From Pseudoalteromonas arabiensis (GTDB taxonomy: Bacteria; Pseudomonadota; Gammaproteobacteria; Enterobacterales; Alteromonadaceae), in contig NZ_LRUF01000008.1 of NCBI RefSeq assembly GCF_001550155.1, forward strand, positions 434,001 to 498,000: DNA of 64,000 nt. The letters run 5' to 3'. Under the pieces are notes generated by a model. That model made no database searches. It was not told the DNA's origin and was given only the letters and a program-made list of their open reading frames with translations. Positions 1-8,362 of the stretch are shown here, in pieces (position 1 is the stretch's first letter; every line of letters begins with the position of its first letter). A program made the position numbers and the translations under genes.

Positions 1-780
1 GACGAGCTTAAAGCTGAAATCTCAGAAATGATGGCAGGTTATGAATCACCTGTAGAATTCTATATTTCTAAGCTTGTTGAAGGTATTGCAACACTGGGTT
101 GTGCATTTGCACCTGAGCGTGTAATTGTTCGTATGTCTGACTTCAAGTCAAACGAATATGCAAACCTTGTTGGCGGCCAGCAATATGAGCCGGAAGAAGA
201 AAATCCAATGATTGGTTTCCGTGGTGCAGCACGTTATATCTCTGAAGATTTCCGCGACTGTTTCGCGTTAGAGTGTGAAGCAATTAAACGCGTTCGCAAC
301 GAAATGGGTATGACTAATATCGAAATTATGATCCCATTTGTTCGTACACTTGAAGAAGGTAAGCGCGTTATTGAATTACTTGAAGAACATGGCCTTAAAC
401 GTGGCGAAAATGGTCTTAAAGTGATCATGATGTGTGAATTACCATCAAACGCGTTACTAGCGGATGAGTTCTTAGAGTATTTCGATGGTTTCTCTATCGG
501 TTCAAACGACTTAACTCAGTTAACATTAGGTCTTGACCGTGATTCAGGTCTGATTGCTCATCTATTTGATGAACGTAACCCAGCAATCAAGAAACTATTA
601 TCAATGGCTATTCAAACAGCTAAAGCCAAAGGCAAATACGTAGGTATTTGTGGTCAAGGTCCTTCAGATCATGAAGACTTTGCAGCTTGGTTAGTTGAGC
701 AGGGTATTGATTCTGTTTCTCTTAATCCTGACACCGTATTAGAAACGTGGCTATACCTTGCTAAGAAATTAGCAGACTAA
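1..780 (+). CDS. ppsA: Phosphoenolpyruvate synthase, C-terminal part (partial)
   Basis: The reading frame is open from base 1, so the gene begins before the window; about 259 C-terminal residues are present. PEP synthase converts pyruvate and ATP to phosphoenolpyruvate, AMP and phosphate in the cytoplasm at the start of gluconeogenesis. The visible part is the PEP-utilising TIM-barrel domain. It shows the signature [15 protein letters not shown] and, near the end, [14 protein letters not shown], whose Cys (codon 649-651) is the catalytic acid/base of this family. A strong terminator follows 41 bases after the stop. The full-length E. coli enzyme has 792 residues. The family call is secure; PPDK is less likely because the C-terminal motifs match PpsA. 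Confidence 0.95.
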   Translation, partial: DELKAEISEMMAGYESPVEFYISKLVEGIATLGCAFAPERVIVRMSDFKSNEYANLVGGQQYEPEEENPMIGFRGAARYISEDFRDCFALECEAIKRVRNEMGMTNIEIMIPFVRTLEEGKRVIELLEEHGLKRGENGLKVIMMCELPSNALLADEFLEYFDGFSIGSNDLTQLTLGLDRDSGLIAHLFDERNPAIKKLLSMAIQTAKAKGKYVGICGQGPSDHEDFAAWLVEQGIDSVSLNPDTVLETWLYLAKKLAD

Positions 781-813
781 GCGCTTTATTTGTCTAAATT
801 AAAGTATCTAATA

Positions 814-846
814 TAAAAAATGCCAGCATCTAGCTGGCATTTTTGT
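814..846 (+). terminator. Rho-independent terminator of ppsA
   Basis: Seven-pair stem TGCCAGC / GCTGGCA (821-827 and 833-839) with a five-base loop, an A-run before and a T-run after. It can serve ppsA on the plus strand and the convergent small gene on the minus strand. Confidence 0.85.
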
Positions 847-874
847 TAGTTCTAAGGGCATGTCGACCTTTAAT

Positions 875-1084
875 TCAACGAGCAAGTTTTTTATCAATAT
901 AAGCACATGACTTAGTCAGTGCCTTTTGACACAGGGTTAAATAATCACGCGCTTTAGGATAGTAAAAAGATAAACAGAAAAGCCCAGCAATAAAGAAGAT
1001 CAACGATGGGCCAGGTATAATCACAAACACTAAACCCAATAACATACACAAGGCACCTAAACTGATTAATGCAAATTTTTTCAT
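875..1084 (-). CDS. PGPGW-family small membrane protein
   Basis: A 69-residue protein with two closely spaced hydrophobic segments (about residues 5-22 and 27-42). They are separated by the turn IIPGPS, the hallmark of the putative transmembrane PGPGW family. The C-terminal third is basic and probably cytoplasmic. The function of the family is unknown. It lies alone between ppsA (convergent, sharing the terminator) and the divergent ydiJ-type gene. The start ATG is preceded by a weak ribosome site. Confidence 0.7.
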   Translation of the reverse strand: MKKFALISLGALCMLLGLVFVIIPGPSLIFFIAGLFCLSFYYPKARDYLTLCQKALTKSCAYIDKKLAR

Positions 1085-1231
1085 ATGGCTATCTCATTTG
1101 CTGCTTTAATACACAGTATAAAAGTATTGCACCCGAAATCGATAAAAAGAGTGTTACAAACTGTAAAATCTTCAATTTATCTTAGCTATTAGCATGATAT
1201 AATTTGTAAAATGCCTTAATTTATCACCGTC

Positions 1232-4200
1232 ATGATAGCAACAATAAGTCAACAACAAGCCGCCACAGAACTCGTCTCTAATTTCTTAGAGACTATTAAA
1301 AATCAAGGGTTTAGTGGTGATACCGATGCAAGCTTTTCAACACGTTTAAGTTTATCGACTGATAACAGCGTATACCAACAAGTTCCACAAGGTGTCATCT
1401 TTCCTAAGTCAGCAAAAGACATACAACTGGCTATGCAAATTGCTTCACGTGATCCGTTTTTATCACTGACTTTTGGTCCACGCGGGGGTGGTACAGGTAC
1501 TAATGGCCAATCTCTCACGCCAGGAATAGTCGTTGATTTATCTCGCTATATGCGTGAAATCTTAGAAATCAATGTAGAAGAAAACTGGGTGCGCGTTCAA
1601 ACTGGTGTAATAAAAGACCAATTAAATGACTTTTTACGTCCTTACGGTTTTTTCTTTGCACCTGATCTATCAACTAGTAACCGAGCAACAATTGGCGGAA
1701 TGGTAAATACAGATGCATCGGGTCAGGGATCTTTAGTTTATGGAAAAACCAGTGATCATGTTTTAGGTCTTACAACTTACCTTGTTGACGGCACTGAAAT
1801 GTCAACGACTCCCATACCTTTAGAAAAAGCTAAGGTAATTGCTGAACAAAACACGACAGTGGGTAAGTTATATAAAACAGTTATCGATATTGGCCTTGAG
1901 AACCGTGATGCTATTTTAGAAAAATTCCCGCGTTTAAACCGTTTTCTTACCGGCTACGATTTAGAACATATTTTTTCTGATGATTTACAAACCTTTGATA
2001 TGAGCCGATTAATTACTGGTTCTGAAGGTTCATTAGGTATTGTAACTGAAGCAAAACTTAACATTACACCCATTGCTGAGTTCAAGACTTTAATCAATAT
2101 TAAATATGATAGCTTTGATTCTGCTCTTCGTCATTCACCATTCTTAGTCGCAGCAAATGCGACTTCTGTAGAAACAGTCGACAGTAAAGTACTTAACCTT
2201 GCTCGAGAAGATATTATTTGGCACTCAGTATCGGACTTAATAACCGATGTTGAAAACAAAGATATGCAAGGCCTCAACATGGTTGAGTTTAATGCGGTTT
2301 CACCAGAAGACATAAAGGATAAAGTAGATACTCTATGTAAGTTACTTGATGAGTGTGTTGAAAAACAAACGAATGGTGTCATTGGTTATCAGTTAACTAA
2401 TGACAAAGCTGATATTTTAAAAATTTATGCAATGCGTAAAAAGTCTGTGGGTCTTTTAGGCAATGTAAAAGGCAGCCAAAAACCGTTAGCTTTTGCCGAA
2501 GATACTGCAGTTCCTCCAGAAAACTTAGCAGATTTTATTGTTGAGTTTCGTGAACTTCTCGATAAACACAATCTTCAATATGGTATGTTCGGCCATGTTG
2601 ATGCTGGCGTATTACATGTTCGACCTGCTCTTGATATGTGTGACCCTGAACAAGAAAAATTACTTCGTCATATTTCAGATGAGGTCGTTAAATTGACTGC
2701 CAAATATGGTGGTTTAATGTGGGGGGAGCATGGCAAAGGGTACCGTAGTGAATATGGCCCTGAATTTTTCGGCGAACATCTATTTACACAATTAAGAAAA
2801 ATTAAAGCGGCTTTTGATCCAAATAACCGAGTAAACCCTGGTAAAATCTGTACTCCACTCGAAAGTAAAGACTCACTAGTTTCTGTTGACGATCAAAAAC
2901 GAGCTTGGTTCGATAAAGAAGTTTCTATCAATGTTAAAACAGAATTTAATAACGCTATGACCTGTAACGGTAATGGCCTGTGTTTTAACTATGACGAAAC
3001 ATCACCAATGTGCCCATCTTATAAAGTTACTGGTGACCGCCGTTATTCGCCAAAAGGGCGCGCAAGTTTAATGCGTGAATGGCTACGACTTCAAGAGTCA
3101 GAAAATATTGATTTGCTCAATGTTGAAAAGGAATTGATCAATGGCGAAGTGATCACTTGGTGGGAACGCTATCAACATAGTCGTGATAAGCAAAAGGGCG
3201 TTTATGATTTCTCCCACGAAGTGAAAGAATCTATGGACGAATGTTTAGCTTGTAAAGCATGTACCACTGCATGCCCAATCAAAGTGGATGTGCCAACATT
3301 TCGTTCAAGGTTTTTAAATTTCTATCACAGTTATTATGCACGACCTGTAAAAGATTACTTAGTGGCAGGCATCGAGCAAACTGCACCTGTCATGGCAAAA
3401 TTTGCTAAAGTTTTGAATCCAATAGTAAACACTAAAATTGTTTCAGGTTTAATTAAAAATACCATTGGTTATGTTGATACGCCAACTTTGAGCGTCCCGC
3501 AACTTTCTAAACGTATTTCAAAAAGTCAGCAATTCAATTTGGAATTACTTAATTCGCTTTCAAAAGAAGAGCAAGCCGAGTATGTTCTGATAGTACAAGA
3601 TCCATTTACTAGTTTTTACGAAGCCGAATTAGTCGAAAGCTTTATCAAAGTCATTAAAGCGTTAGGCAAAAAACCAATGCTATTACCGTTTAAACCAAAT
3701 GGTAAAGCACAGCATGTAAAAGGCTTTTTAAATGAATTTAAAACGACAGCAAAAAATGCAGCTGAGTTTTTAAATTCACTTTCTGAAATCAACGCACCAC
3801 TAGTTGGGCTCGATGCATCCTTGGTTATGTGTTACCGAGATGAATATGTATCGATTTTAAAAGATGACCGTGGCGATTTTAAAGTTGAACTTGCACATGA
3901 ATGGCTTCAAAGCCAAAACTTTAAACAGGTTTCACTTGCCACTAAAAACGATTCACCATTTAAATTGTTAAGTCATTGCACTGAAACAACAGCCATGCCA
4001 AATGCATCTAAAGTTTGGCAATCTATTTTTGCTGATCTAAATTTACAACTAGACACTACCAGTACGGGTTGTTGTGGTATGGCAGGAACGTATGGCCACG
4101 AAAAACAAAACCAAGAAAATTCACGCGCTCTTTATGAAATGAGTTGGCAACCAATTATTTCTAATAATGAGCCTGAAACTATTTTAGCAACTGGGTTTTC

Positions 4201-4276
4201 TTGTCGTAGCCAAGTAAAACGCTATGAAAAGTTTAAACCAAAACACCCACTGCAATTAATTGCAGAGCTACTTTAA
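1232..4276 (+). CDS. ydiJ: FAD-binding / Fe-S D-2-hydroxyacid dehydrogenase, YdiJ type
   Basis: A 1014-residue protein, almost the length of E. coli YdiJ (1018). The N-terminal PCMH-type FAD domain contains GPRGGGTGTNGQS (about residues 84-96) and is followed by the FAD-oxidase C-terminal domain. A ferredoxin-like region carries cysteines at CNGNGLCF (from residue 578) and ECLACKACTTACPIKVD (from about residue 670), consistent with [4Fe-4S] clusters. A CCG-type domain (TGCCGMAG, about residue 946) ends the protein. Members oxidise D-2-hydroxyacids such as D-lactate or D-2-hydroxyglutarate and pass electrons to the respiratory chain; the exact substrate cannot be read from sequence. It is a single gene with a terminator just downstream. 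Confidence 0.9.
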   Translation: MIATISQQQAATELVSNFLETIKNQGFSGDTDASFSTRLSLSTDNSVYQQVPQGVIFPKSAKDIQLAMQIASRDPFLSLTFGPRGGGTGTNGQSLTPGIVVDLSRYMREILEINVEENWVRVQTGVIKDQLNDFLRPYGFFFAPDLSTSNRATIGGMVNTDASGQGSLVYGKTSDHVLGLTTYLVDGTEMSTTPIPLEKAKVIAEQNTTVGKLYKTVIDIGLENRDAILEKFPRLNRFLTGYDLEHIFSDDLQTFDMSRLITGSEGSLGIVTEAKLNITPIAEFKTLINIKYDSFDSALRHSPFLVAANATSVETVDSKVLNLAREDIIWHSVSDLITDVENKDMQGLNMVEFNAVSPEDIKDKVDTLCKLLDECVEKQTNGVIGYQLTNDKADILKIYAMRKKSVGLLGNVKGSQKPLAFAEDTAVPPENLADFIVEFRELLDKHNLQYGMFGHVDAGVLHVRPALDMCDPEQEKLLRHISDEVVKLTAKYGGLMWGEHGKGYRSEYGPEFFGEHLFTQLRKIKAAFDPNNRVNPGKICTPLESKDSLVSVDDQKRAWFDKEVSINVKTEFNNAMTCNGNGLCFNYDETSPMCPSYKVTGDRRYSPKGRASLMREWLRLQESENIDLLNVEKELINGEVITWWERYQHSRDKQKGVYDFSHEVKESMDECLACKACTTACPIKVDVPTFRSRFLNFYHSYYARPVKDYLVAGIEQTAPVMAKFAKVLNPIVNTKIVSGLIKNTIGYVDTPTLSVPQLSKRISKSQQFNLELLNSLSKEEQAEYVLIVQDPFTSFYEAELVESFIKVIKALGKKPMLLPFKPNGKAQHVKGFLNEFKTTAKNAAEFLNSLSEINAPLVGLDASLVMCYRDEYVSILKDDRGDFKVELAHEWLQSQNFKQVSLATKNDSPFKLLSHCTETTAMPNASKVWQSIFADLNLQLDTTSTGCCGMAGTYGHEKQNQENSRALYEMSWQPIISNNEPETILATGFSCRSQVKRYEKFKPKHPLQLIAELL

Positions 4277-4301
4277 AAATTAAAGTGTTATTAAATTCAT
4301 A

Positions 4302-4334
4302 AAAAATAAAGGCGCTTAACGCGCCTTTATTTTT
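4302..4334. terminator. Bidirectional terminator between ydiJ and antiporter
   Basis: Perfect stem AAAAATAAAGGCGC / GCGCCTTTATTTTT around a five-base loop TTAAC. A-run and T-run flanks make it functional on both strands. The antiporter stop codon (4327-4329) lies inside the right arm. Confidence 0.85.
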
Positions 4335-5517
4335 GGTAACTTTTTGCAATGGGCTTGGTACTCATGCCATGAATAAAAACACTAAATAAAATTGTTGTTA
4401 AGGTTACTGTAGCAATTTGCTCTTTGTTCACAATATCTGTGTCCATCACCATTAAAGTGAAAACGATAGACGCTAAACCTCGTGGACCAAACCAAGCAAA
4501 AGTAAATTTGTCTTTGAGATTTAAATTAGTGAATAGAAGTGAAAGTAACACGGGCACAATTCTAAAAATCGTCACGCTTAATAGCGCATAAAAAACAATT
4601 GGCCAAGTAATGTCATTCACAATTAAGTGACCACAAACAAAGCCAAATAAACACCAGATTAATAGTGCAACAAATTCCGCGATATGTTCTGAGTCGTTGA
4701 CTAATGTTGAACGAATTTTTCTAGGAGCTAAGTAATCAAATAATAGTCCCGCTACAAAAACGGCAATAAAACCACTACCATGAAAATTTTGTGTCAAAGA
4801 GAAAATAGCCATTACTAAACCAATCAATAAAAATGGACTGCTATTATTTGCAAAGTAATGACGTGCTAATGCAATTTTTAAAAGTGGAATAAACACTGCT
4901 ATCGACACACCAGCAATAAAAAGTGCAACACCCAACTCTCTTGCAAAAACGAGTAGGGTATCAACGGTAGTTACCGCACTTTCTGGATTTTGAGCTAATA
5001 AAAGTAAAACTAAAAAAATGGGTACGCAAAGGCCATCGTTCAAACCACTTTCTGTATTTATCCCTTCGCGAACTTTTTCTGGTACCGACGTAGATTCCAA
5101 AATACCTTTACTAAGGGCTGCATCAGTCGGCGTTAAAATAATAGCAATCAAAGCAGATTGAAAAAGTGATAACTCAGAAAAGAAAAACAACGCACCTGCA
5201 ACACCTAACAGTAATGTCATTGGCAAAGCGACAAAGAGTAACAGGCTAGGGTACTGATAACTATGTTTTAATACTGTCAGTTTTGATTTTGCTGCATCGG
5301 TAAATAAAAAAATACTTAGAGTTAATTCAACTAAAGGTAAAATTTCACTAAGCCCTGCTTCGCCTAATTTGAACTCACTCGGTAAAAAGTAAGACATTGC
5401 AATTCCAACCAAGACAAAAAACATTGGCCCGGTTATTTCTGTTCGTTCTAACTGACGAATTGTCAGTGAGTAAAATAACAAAGCTAAACCAACTAATGTG
5501 AGTATGGTATATTCCAT
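4327..5517 (-). CDS. CPA1-family Na+(K+)/H+ antiporter (NhaP-like)
   Basis: A 396-residue polytopic inner-membrane protein with about 12 hydrophobic segments and no long cytoplasmic tail. Cation:proton antiporter motifs are visible: LTPTDAALSKG (about residues 127-137), then NTESGLNDGLCVP with the conserved ND pair. It should exchange Na+ or K+ for protons. The start ATG overlaps the stop of the upstream recombinase gene by one base (TAATG on the minus strand), so the two are translationally coupled. That is an unusual partnership for a transporter. Confidence 0.85.
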   Translation of the reverse strand: MEYTILTLVGLALLFYSLTIRQLERTEITGPMFFVLVGIAMSYFLPSEFKLGEAGLSEILPLVELTLSIFLFTDAAKSKLTVLKHSYQYPSLLLFVALPMTLLLGVAGALFFFSELSLFQSALIAIILTPTDAALSKGILESTSVPEKVREGINTESGLNDGLCVPIFLVLLLLAQNPESAVTTVDTLLVFARELGVALFIAGVSIAVFIPLLKIALARHYFANNSSPFLLIGLVMAIFSLTQNFHGSGFIAVFVAGLLFDYLAPRKIRSTLVNDSEHIAEFVALLIWCLFGFVCGHLIVNDITWPIVFYALLSVTIFRIVPVLLSLLFTNLNLKDKFTFAWFGPRGLASIVFTLMVMDTDIVNKEQIATVTLTTILFSVFIHGMSTKPIAKSYQK

Positions 5518-6728
5518 TAAACTTTCCTTTTAATTCCAGACTTTGCGCGTTCTTTTATATTTGTTTGAATATAAATTTGATCAGTCGTAGCAATTTTTGC
5601 ATGACCTAAATCTTCCGATAAGTGTTTAAGCGGTCTTGTTTGAGCATCATGAGTTGCACCTGTATGCCTTAACCAGTGAGCAGTTGCCGCTTCAAGTTGT
5701 TCCGCATCGTCTTTAAAACCATCATCTAATAATGATTGTTTTGCTAAATCAAAACTTTGCTGTACTAACCGACGAATTTGTCGAACAGTCATGCCACCTT
5801 TTCCACGAATTTTGTGTACTAATGGTTCGGCCTCATCAACACGGGGGAGGGCAGGTAAGCCTCGGTATAATCTGTAACGTTTGAGGTAAGTGATAAAATC
5901 TTCACTTAAAGTTACATCACGTAATTTGTTACCTTTACCCATAATTCTTAAAAACCAAAAGCCATCATTATCTTGCCAAAAATGTGACATAACCGGCGAC
6001 CACTGTGGTCTTTCAGATAACTCAGAAATACGTAAATACAAACCTTTCAAACAAGCTAGTGTAAATAAATTTCTTTCTAAATCAGGCTGCTGATCACATA
6101 GGTCACGCGTTACACCAAATACATACTCCCATTGAATATCACTGAGTGTATCGGGGATTTTAATTTGCGATTGTACAACTAAGTAAGGACTATTCTTTTT
6201 GACAACCGGCACAAAATTAGCAAACGTTTTTTCTTCTAAAATAGCAAACTTATAAAACACATTTAATGCTGTAAACATAGCTGCTAAAGTTTGTTGGCTT
6301 GCTATATTTTCTTTATTAATGAAAGGGCGCCAATTAGTATTTAGTTTTCTAATACCTTGTTCATCTTTATAACGCCATTGTACTGAGTTCGATAACCACG
6401 CTGAATCTGGTTCAACCATAAAATCAACATAGGCTTCAATATCGTCACGCTTTAGATCAAAAACCGATTTTTCAGCAATCAACCATGCCCATAAACAGAA
6501 TCGTTCAAGTTCATTTCGAAAGCGATTAAATGTTGCTTCTGATTTTCGCCCATACACATACAAAAATTGATATAGAAAAGTTAAGTCTTTTCTTGATTCA
6601 GCAACAGTCAATCCAACTTGATGTATAAAGTAATCAAGTTCAGGATATTCTGTAGCAAGAGTATCATCTTCAAGATGGGCAATTTGGTAGCGCAGTTGTT
6701 TAAGTGTATCGACGAGAGCAACGAGCAT
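5517..6728 (-). CDS. Tyrosine recombinase / integrase-like protein
   Basis: A 403-residue protein with the catalytic layout of tyrosine site-specific recombinases: Arg in LYLRISELSERP, HxxR at 351-354 (HWLRH), a second His at 376 (LGHAK) and a Tyr at 386 (TTDQIYIQ), each in expected spacing. The N-terminal half contains a core-binding-like helical region. It is longer than XerC/XerD (about 300 residues) and is not next to a recognisable element end of its own. It lies 0.8 kb from dif and is coupled to the antiporter gene. It may be a resident chromosomal recombinase of unknown target. The prophage at 7.5 kb probably uses host XerCD instead. Confidence 0.85.
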   Translation of the reverse strand: MLVALVDTLKQLRYQIAHLEDDTLATEYPELDYFIHQVGLTVAESRKDLTFLYQFLYVYGRKSEATFNRFRNELERFCLWAWLIAEKSVFDLKRDDIEAYVDFMVEPDSAWLSNSVQWRYKDEQGIRKLNTNWRPFINKENIASQQTLAAMFTALNVFYKFAILEEKTFANFVPVVKKNSPYLVVQSQIKIPDTLSDIQWEYVFGVTRDLCDQQPDLERNLFTLACLKGLYLRISELSERPQWSPVMSHFWQDNDGFWFLRIMGKGNKLRDVTLSEDFITYLKRYRLYRGLPALPRVDEAEPLVHKIRGKGGMTVRQIRRLVQQSFDLAKQSLLDDGFKDDAEQLEAATAHWLRHTGATHDAQTRPLKHLSEDLGHAKIATTDQIYIQTNIKERAKSGIKRKV

Positions 6729-6866
6729 AATGATTAAATATCTTGTAAAATAACAAGTTATAAGACTAACACAAAGTCCGATACTGTCTAGTATTGGACT
6801 TTAAATATTTTTTTATTAGTCTATATTTAGACTAACCATTGCCATACAAATATTCGAGGAATATGT

Positions 6867-7430
6867 ATGAAAAAGTTTATTACTATAAGTTTCATTTTAG
6901 TTACAACCATCCTTACAGGTTGTGCTACTACAGGTAGTGCATCTCCCGATGAGAAACGTGCTCTAGTACAAAGCATGAAAAATAATACATTAAGTGAGCT
7001 TTACGCACAAAAGCCTGATGTAAAACAACAAATTGCTAACTCTGCAGGTTATGCCGTTTTTGATAATGCCAATGTAAATGTTGTTTTAGCTAGCTTTGGT
7101 GGCGGCTATGGTGTAGTTAAAAATAATCTGACAGGTAAATCAACTTACATGAACATGGGTGAAGCTGGTTTAGGCTTAGGTTTAGGCGTTAAAGACTTTA
7201 ATGTTGTCATGGTTTTTCATAACCAAGCCGCAGTAAATCGCTTTATTGAACACGGTTGGGCATTCGGCGGTAACGCTGATGCTGCAGCTAAATATGAAGA
7301 AAAAGGTGGTGCTTTAGTTGCGGAAGCAATTGCAGACCAAGTTACGGTTTATTCTTTAACCGAAAATGGACTTGCACTACAAGCAGTATTAAAAGGCACG
7401 AAATTCTGGGTAGATTCTGAGCTAAATTAA
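6867..7430 (+). CDS. SYLF/Ysc84-domain lipoprotein
   Basis: A 187-residue protein with a lipoprotein signal (lipobox LTGC, Cys19). The SYLF lipid-binding domain fills the rest: GYAVFDNANVNVV, GGGYGVV, a glycine-rich GLGLGLGVKDF stretch and the terminal GTKFWVDSELN. SYLF domains bind phosphoinositides or other lipids in eukaryotes; the bacterial role is unclear. It is expected on the periplasmic face of a membrane. It is monocistronic and followed by an inverted repeat, then dif. Confidence 0.85.
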   Translation: MKKFITISFILVTTILTGCATTGSASPDEKRALVQSMKNNTLSELYAQKPDVKQQIANSAGYAVFDNANVNVVLASFGGGYGVVKNNLTGKSTYMNMGEAGLGLGLGVKDFNVVMVFHNQAAVNRFIEHGWAFGGNADAAAKYEEKGGALVAEAIADQVTVYSLTENGLALQAVLKGTKFWVDSELN

Positions 7431-7448
7431 CCTTTCAAAAACCCTTCT

Positions 7449-7486
7449 AAAAGTGGGCTAGTTAGCAACTCTTAACTCCCACTTTT
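7449..7486 (+). terminator. Probable terminator after SYLF lipoprotein gene
   Basis: Inverted repeat AAAAGTGGG (7449-7457) and CCCACTTTT (7478-7486) with a 20-base loop and a T-rich right edge, directly after the stop and just before dif. Confidence 0.55.
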
Positions 7487-7500
7487 AATTATTCTCACCA

Positions 7501-7528
7501 ATTTAACATAACGTAATTTATGGGCTAT
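7501..7528. other. dif: Chromosome dimer resolution site dif / prophage left attachment site
   Basis: Read in this orientation: XerD-side arm ATTTAACATAA (identical to the E. coli arm in reverse complement), spacer CGTAAT, XerC-side arm TTATGGGCTAT (E. coli TTATGCGCACC). This is a complete 28-bp dif. It shows that the window lies in the terminus region and that the left phage junction rebuilds a full dif site. Confidence 0.85.
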
Positions 7529-7549
7529 CTACGATACCGCAAAGGCGGG
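7512..7549. repeat. Left copy of 38-bp att core direct repeat
   Basis: Identical to 15923-15960. It covers the dif spacer, the XerC arm and 21 further bases. Bases 7525-7548 also encode the last seven residues and the stop codon of the phage repressor gene on the minus strand. Confidence 0.9.
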
Positions 7550-7878
7550 ACTGTATTAGTCATAACTGCTGCACTCGCAATTGTCATTGCTACCGCCACA
7601 CATGCCGCAGTTATTTTCTTTTTTATTTCAGACCAACGATCTTTTAGCTCTTTATCCTTTGTTTTTTCGATAGATAAACTTATAAGAGCTTCTTTCCAAT
7701 CAACTCCCATTTCTTCAGCCATAGCAATTACTTGGTTAGCAGTTAAAGAACGTTTTCCGTTTTTAATACTAGAAATATTGCCTGAGTTTAGTTCTGGAAA
7801 ATAGACAGCAAGATCATTATATCTATCAATATTCTTGAACGTTTTGTACTTTTCTAAAAATTCTGAGCTAAATGTCAT
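7525..7878 (-). CDS. Phage repressor-like HTH protein with C-terminal membrane segment
   Basis: A 117-residue protein transcribed away from the rest of the prophage, the usual place of an inovirus repressor. Residues about 19-65 form a helix-turn-helix unit (YNDLAVYFPELNSG, then ISSIKNGKRSLTANQVIAMA). A charged linker (about 68-87) leads to a hydrophobic segment AACVAVAMTIASAAVM (about 90-105). This resembles the DUF3693-type proteins of Vibrio filamentous phages; the match is from memory. The last seven codons and the stop lie in the att core. It probably represses the Rep-side promoter at 8092-8121 (inference). Confidence 0.7.
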   Translation of the reverse strand: MTFSSEFLEKYKTFKNIDRYNDLAVYFPELNSGNISSIKNGKRSLTANQVIAMAEEMGVDWKEALISLSIEKTKDKELKDRWSEIKKKITAACVAVAMTIASAAVMTNTVPPLRYRR

Positions 7879-8091
7879 GTTAAATCCTCCGCTAGACCTA
7901 TTTTAGTTTTTATTGGCCTTTTTAACCAGTAATTCATTACTACAACTCAATTCTGAGTAAAAAAACTTCATTTATTTTTATTTAATTTCTTATCAGTAAA
8001 TATCTAATCTAAACAATACCATACTTAACATTCTATCTAAGAAAACCATTCATTTTTCATTAATAAAAACCTAAGCCATATTCTTTCAGGC

Positions 8092-8140
8092 TTGACAGAA
8101 TTATTTTGAAGGCACTAAAATCTTTCAACATTGACAGAAT
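8092..8140 (+). promoter_or_regulatory. Early phage promoter with duplicated TTGACAGAAT element
   Basis: A sigma-70-like promoter TTGACA (8092-8097), 18-base spacer, TAAAAT (8116-8121). The decamer TTGACAGAAT occurs at 8092-8101 and again at 8131-8140. The second copy overlaps the inverted pair AGAAT-gaca-ATTCT. These repeats are candidate repressor operators in the region between the divergent repressor and replication genes. Confidence 0.55.
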
Positions 8141-8166
8141 GACAATTCTTAACAAGGATTACGGAT

Positions 8167-8358
8167 ATGAGTTTCACTAAATTACATGAGTTAAACCAAA
8201 CTTTATCTCAATATTTACTCGATACATTCTCAATCGATATTCCTGACCCTGCCTATTTAACGATTTATCTCGGCTTTTATTTGTTTTTAATTATTACTGC
8301 GCTTTTGGCTATTAACGCAATTACTAAAAGCACTTATTTAGATGCGTCTGGGAAATAA
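8167..8358 (+). CDS. Small phage membrane protein, unknown function
   Basis: A 63-residue product with one predicted membrane helix (YLTIYLGFYLFLIITALLAI, about residues 31-50). It is preceded by a good ribosome site (AAGGA, seven to eight bases upstream) and the phage promoter. It ends five bases before the preferred Rep start, so it leads the replication operon. No family was recognised. Confidence 0.6.
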   Translation: MSFTKLHELNQTLSQYLLDTFSIDIPDPAYLTIYLGFYLFLIITALLAINAITKSTYLDASGK

Positions 8359-8362
8359 GCAC

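Noticed and set aside
5517..6728. The tyrosine recombinase as the integrase of the neighbouring prophage
   Set aside because: It lies outside the direct repeats, is separated by a SYLF gene, and the att sites are dif-like, pointing to XerCD.
7520..7804. 94-codon plus-strand frame opposite the phage repressor
   Set aside because: Shadow of the HTH gene; it begins inside the att core and has no ribosome site.
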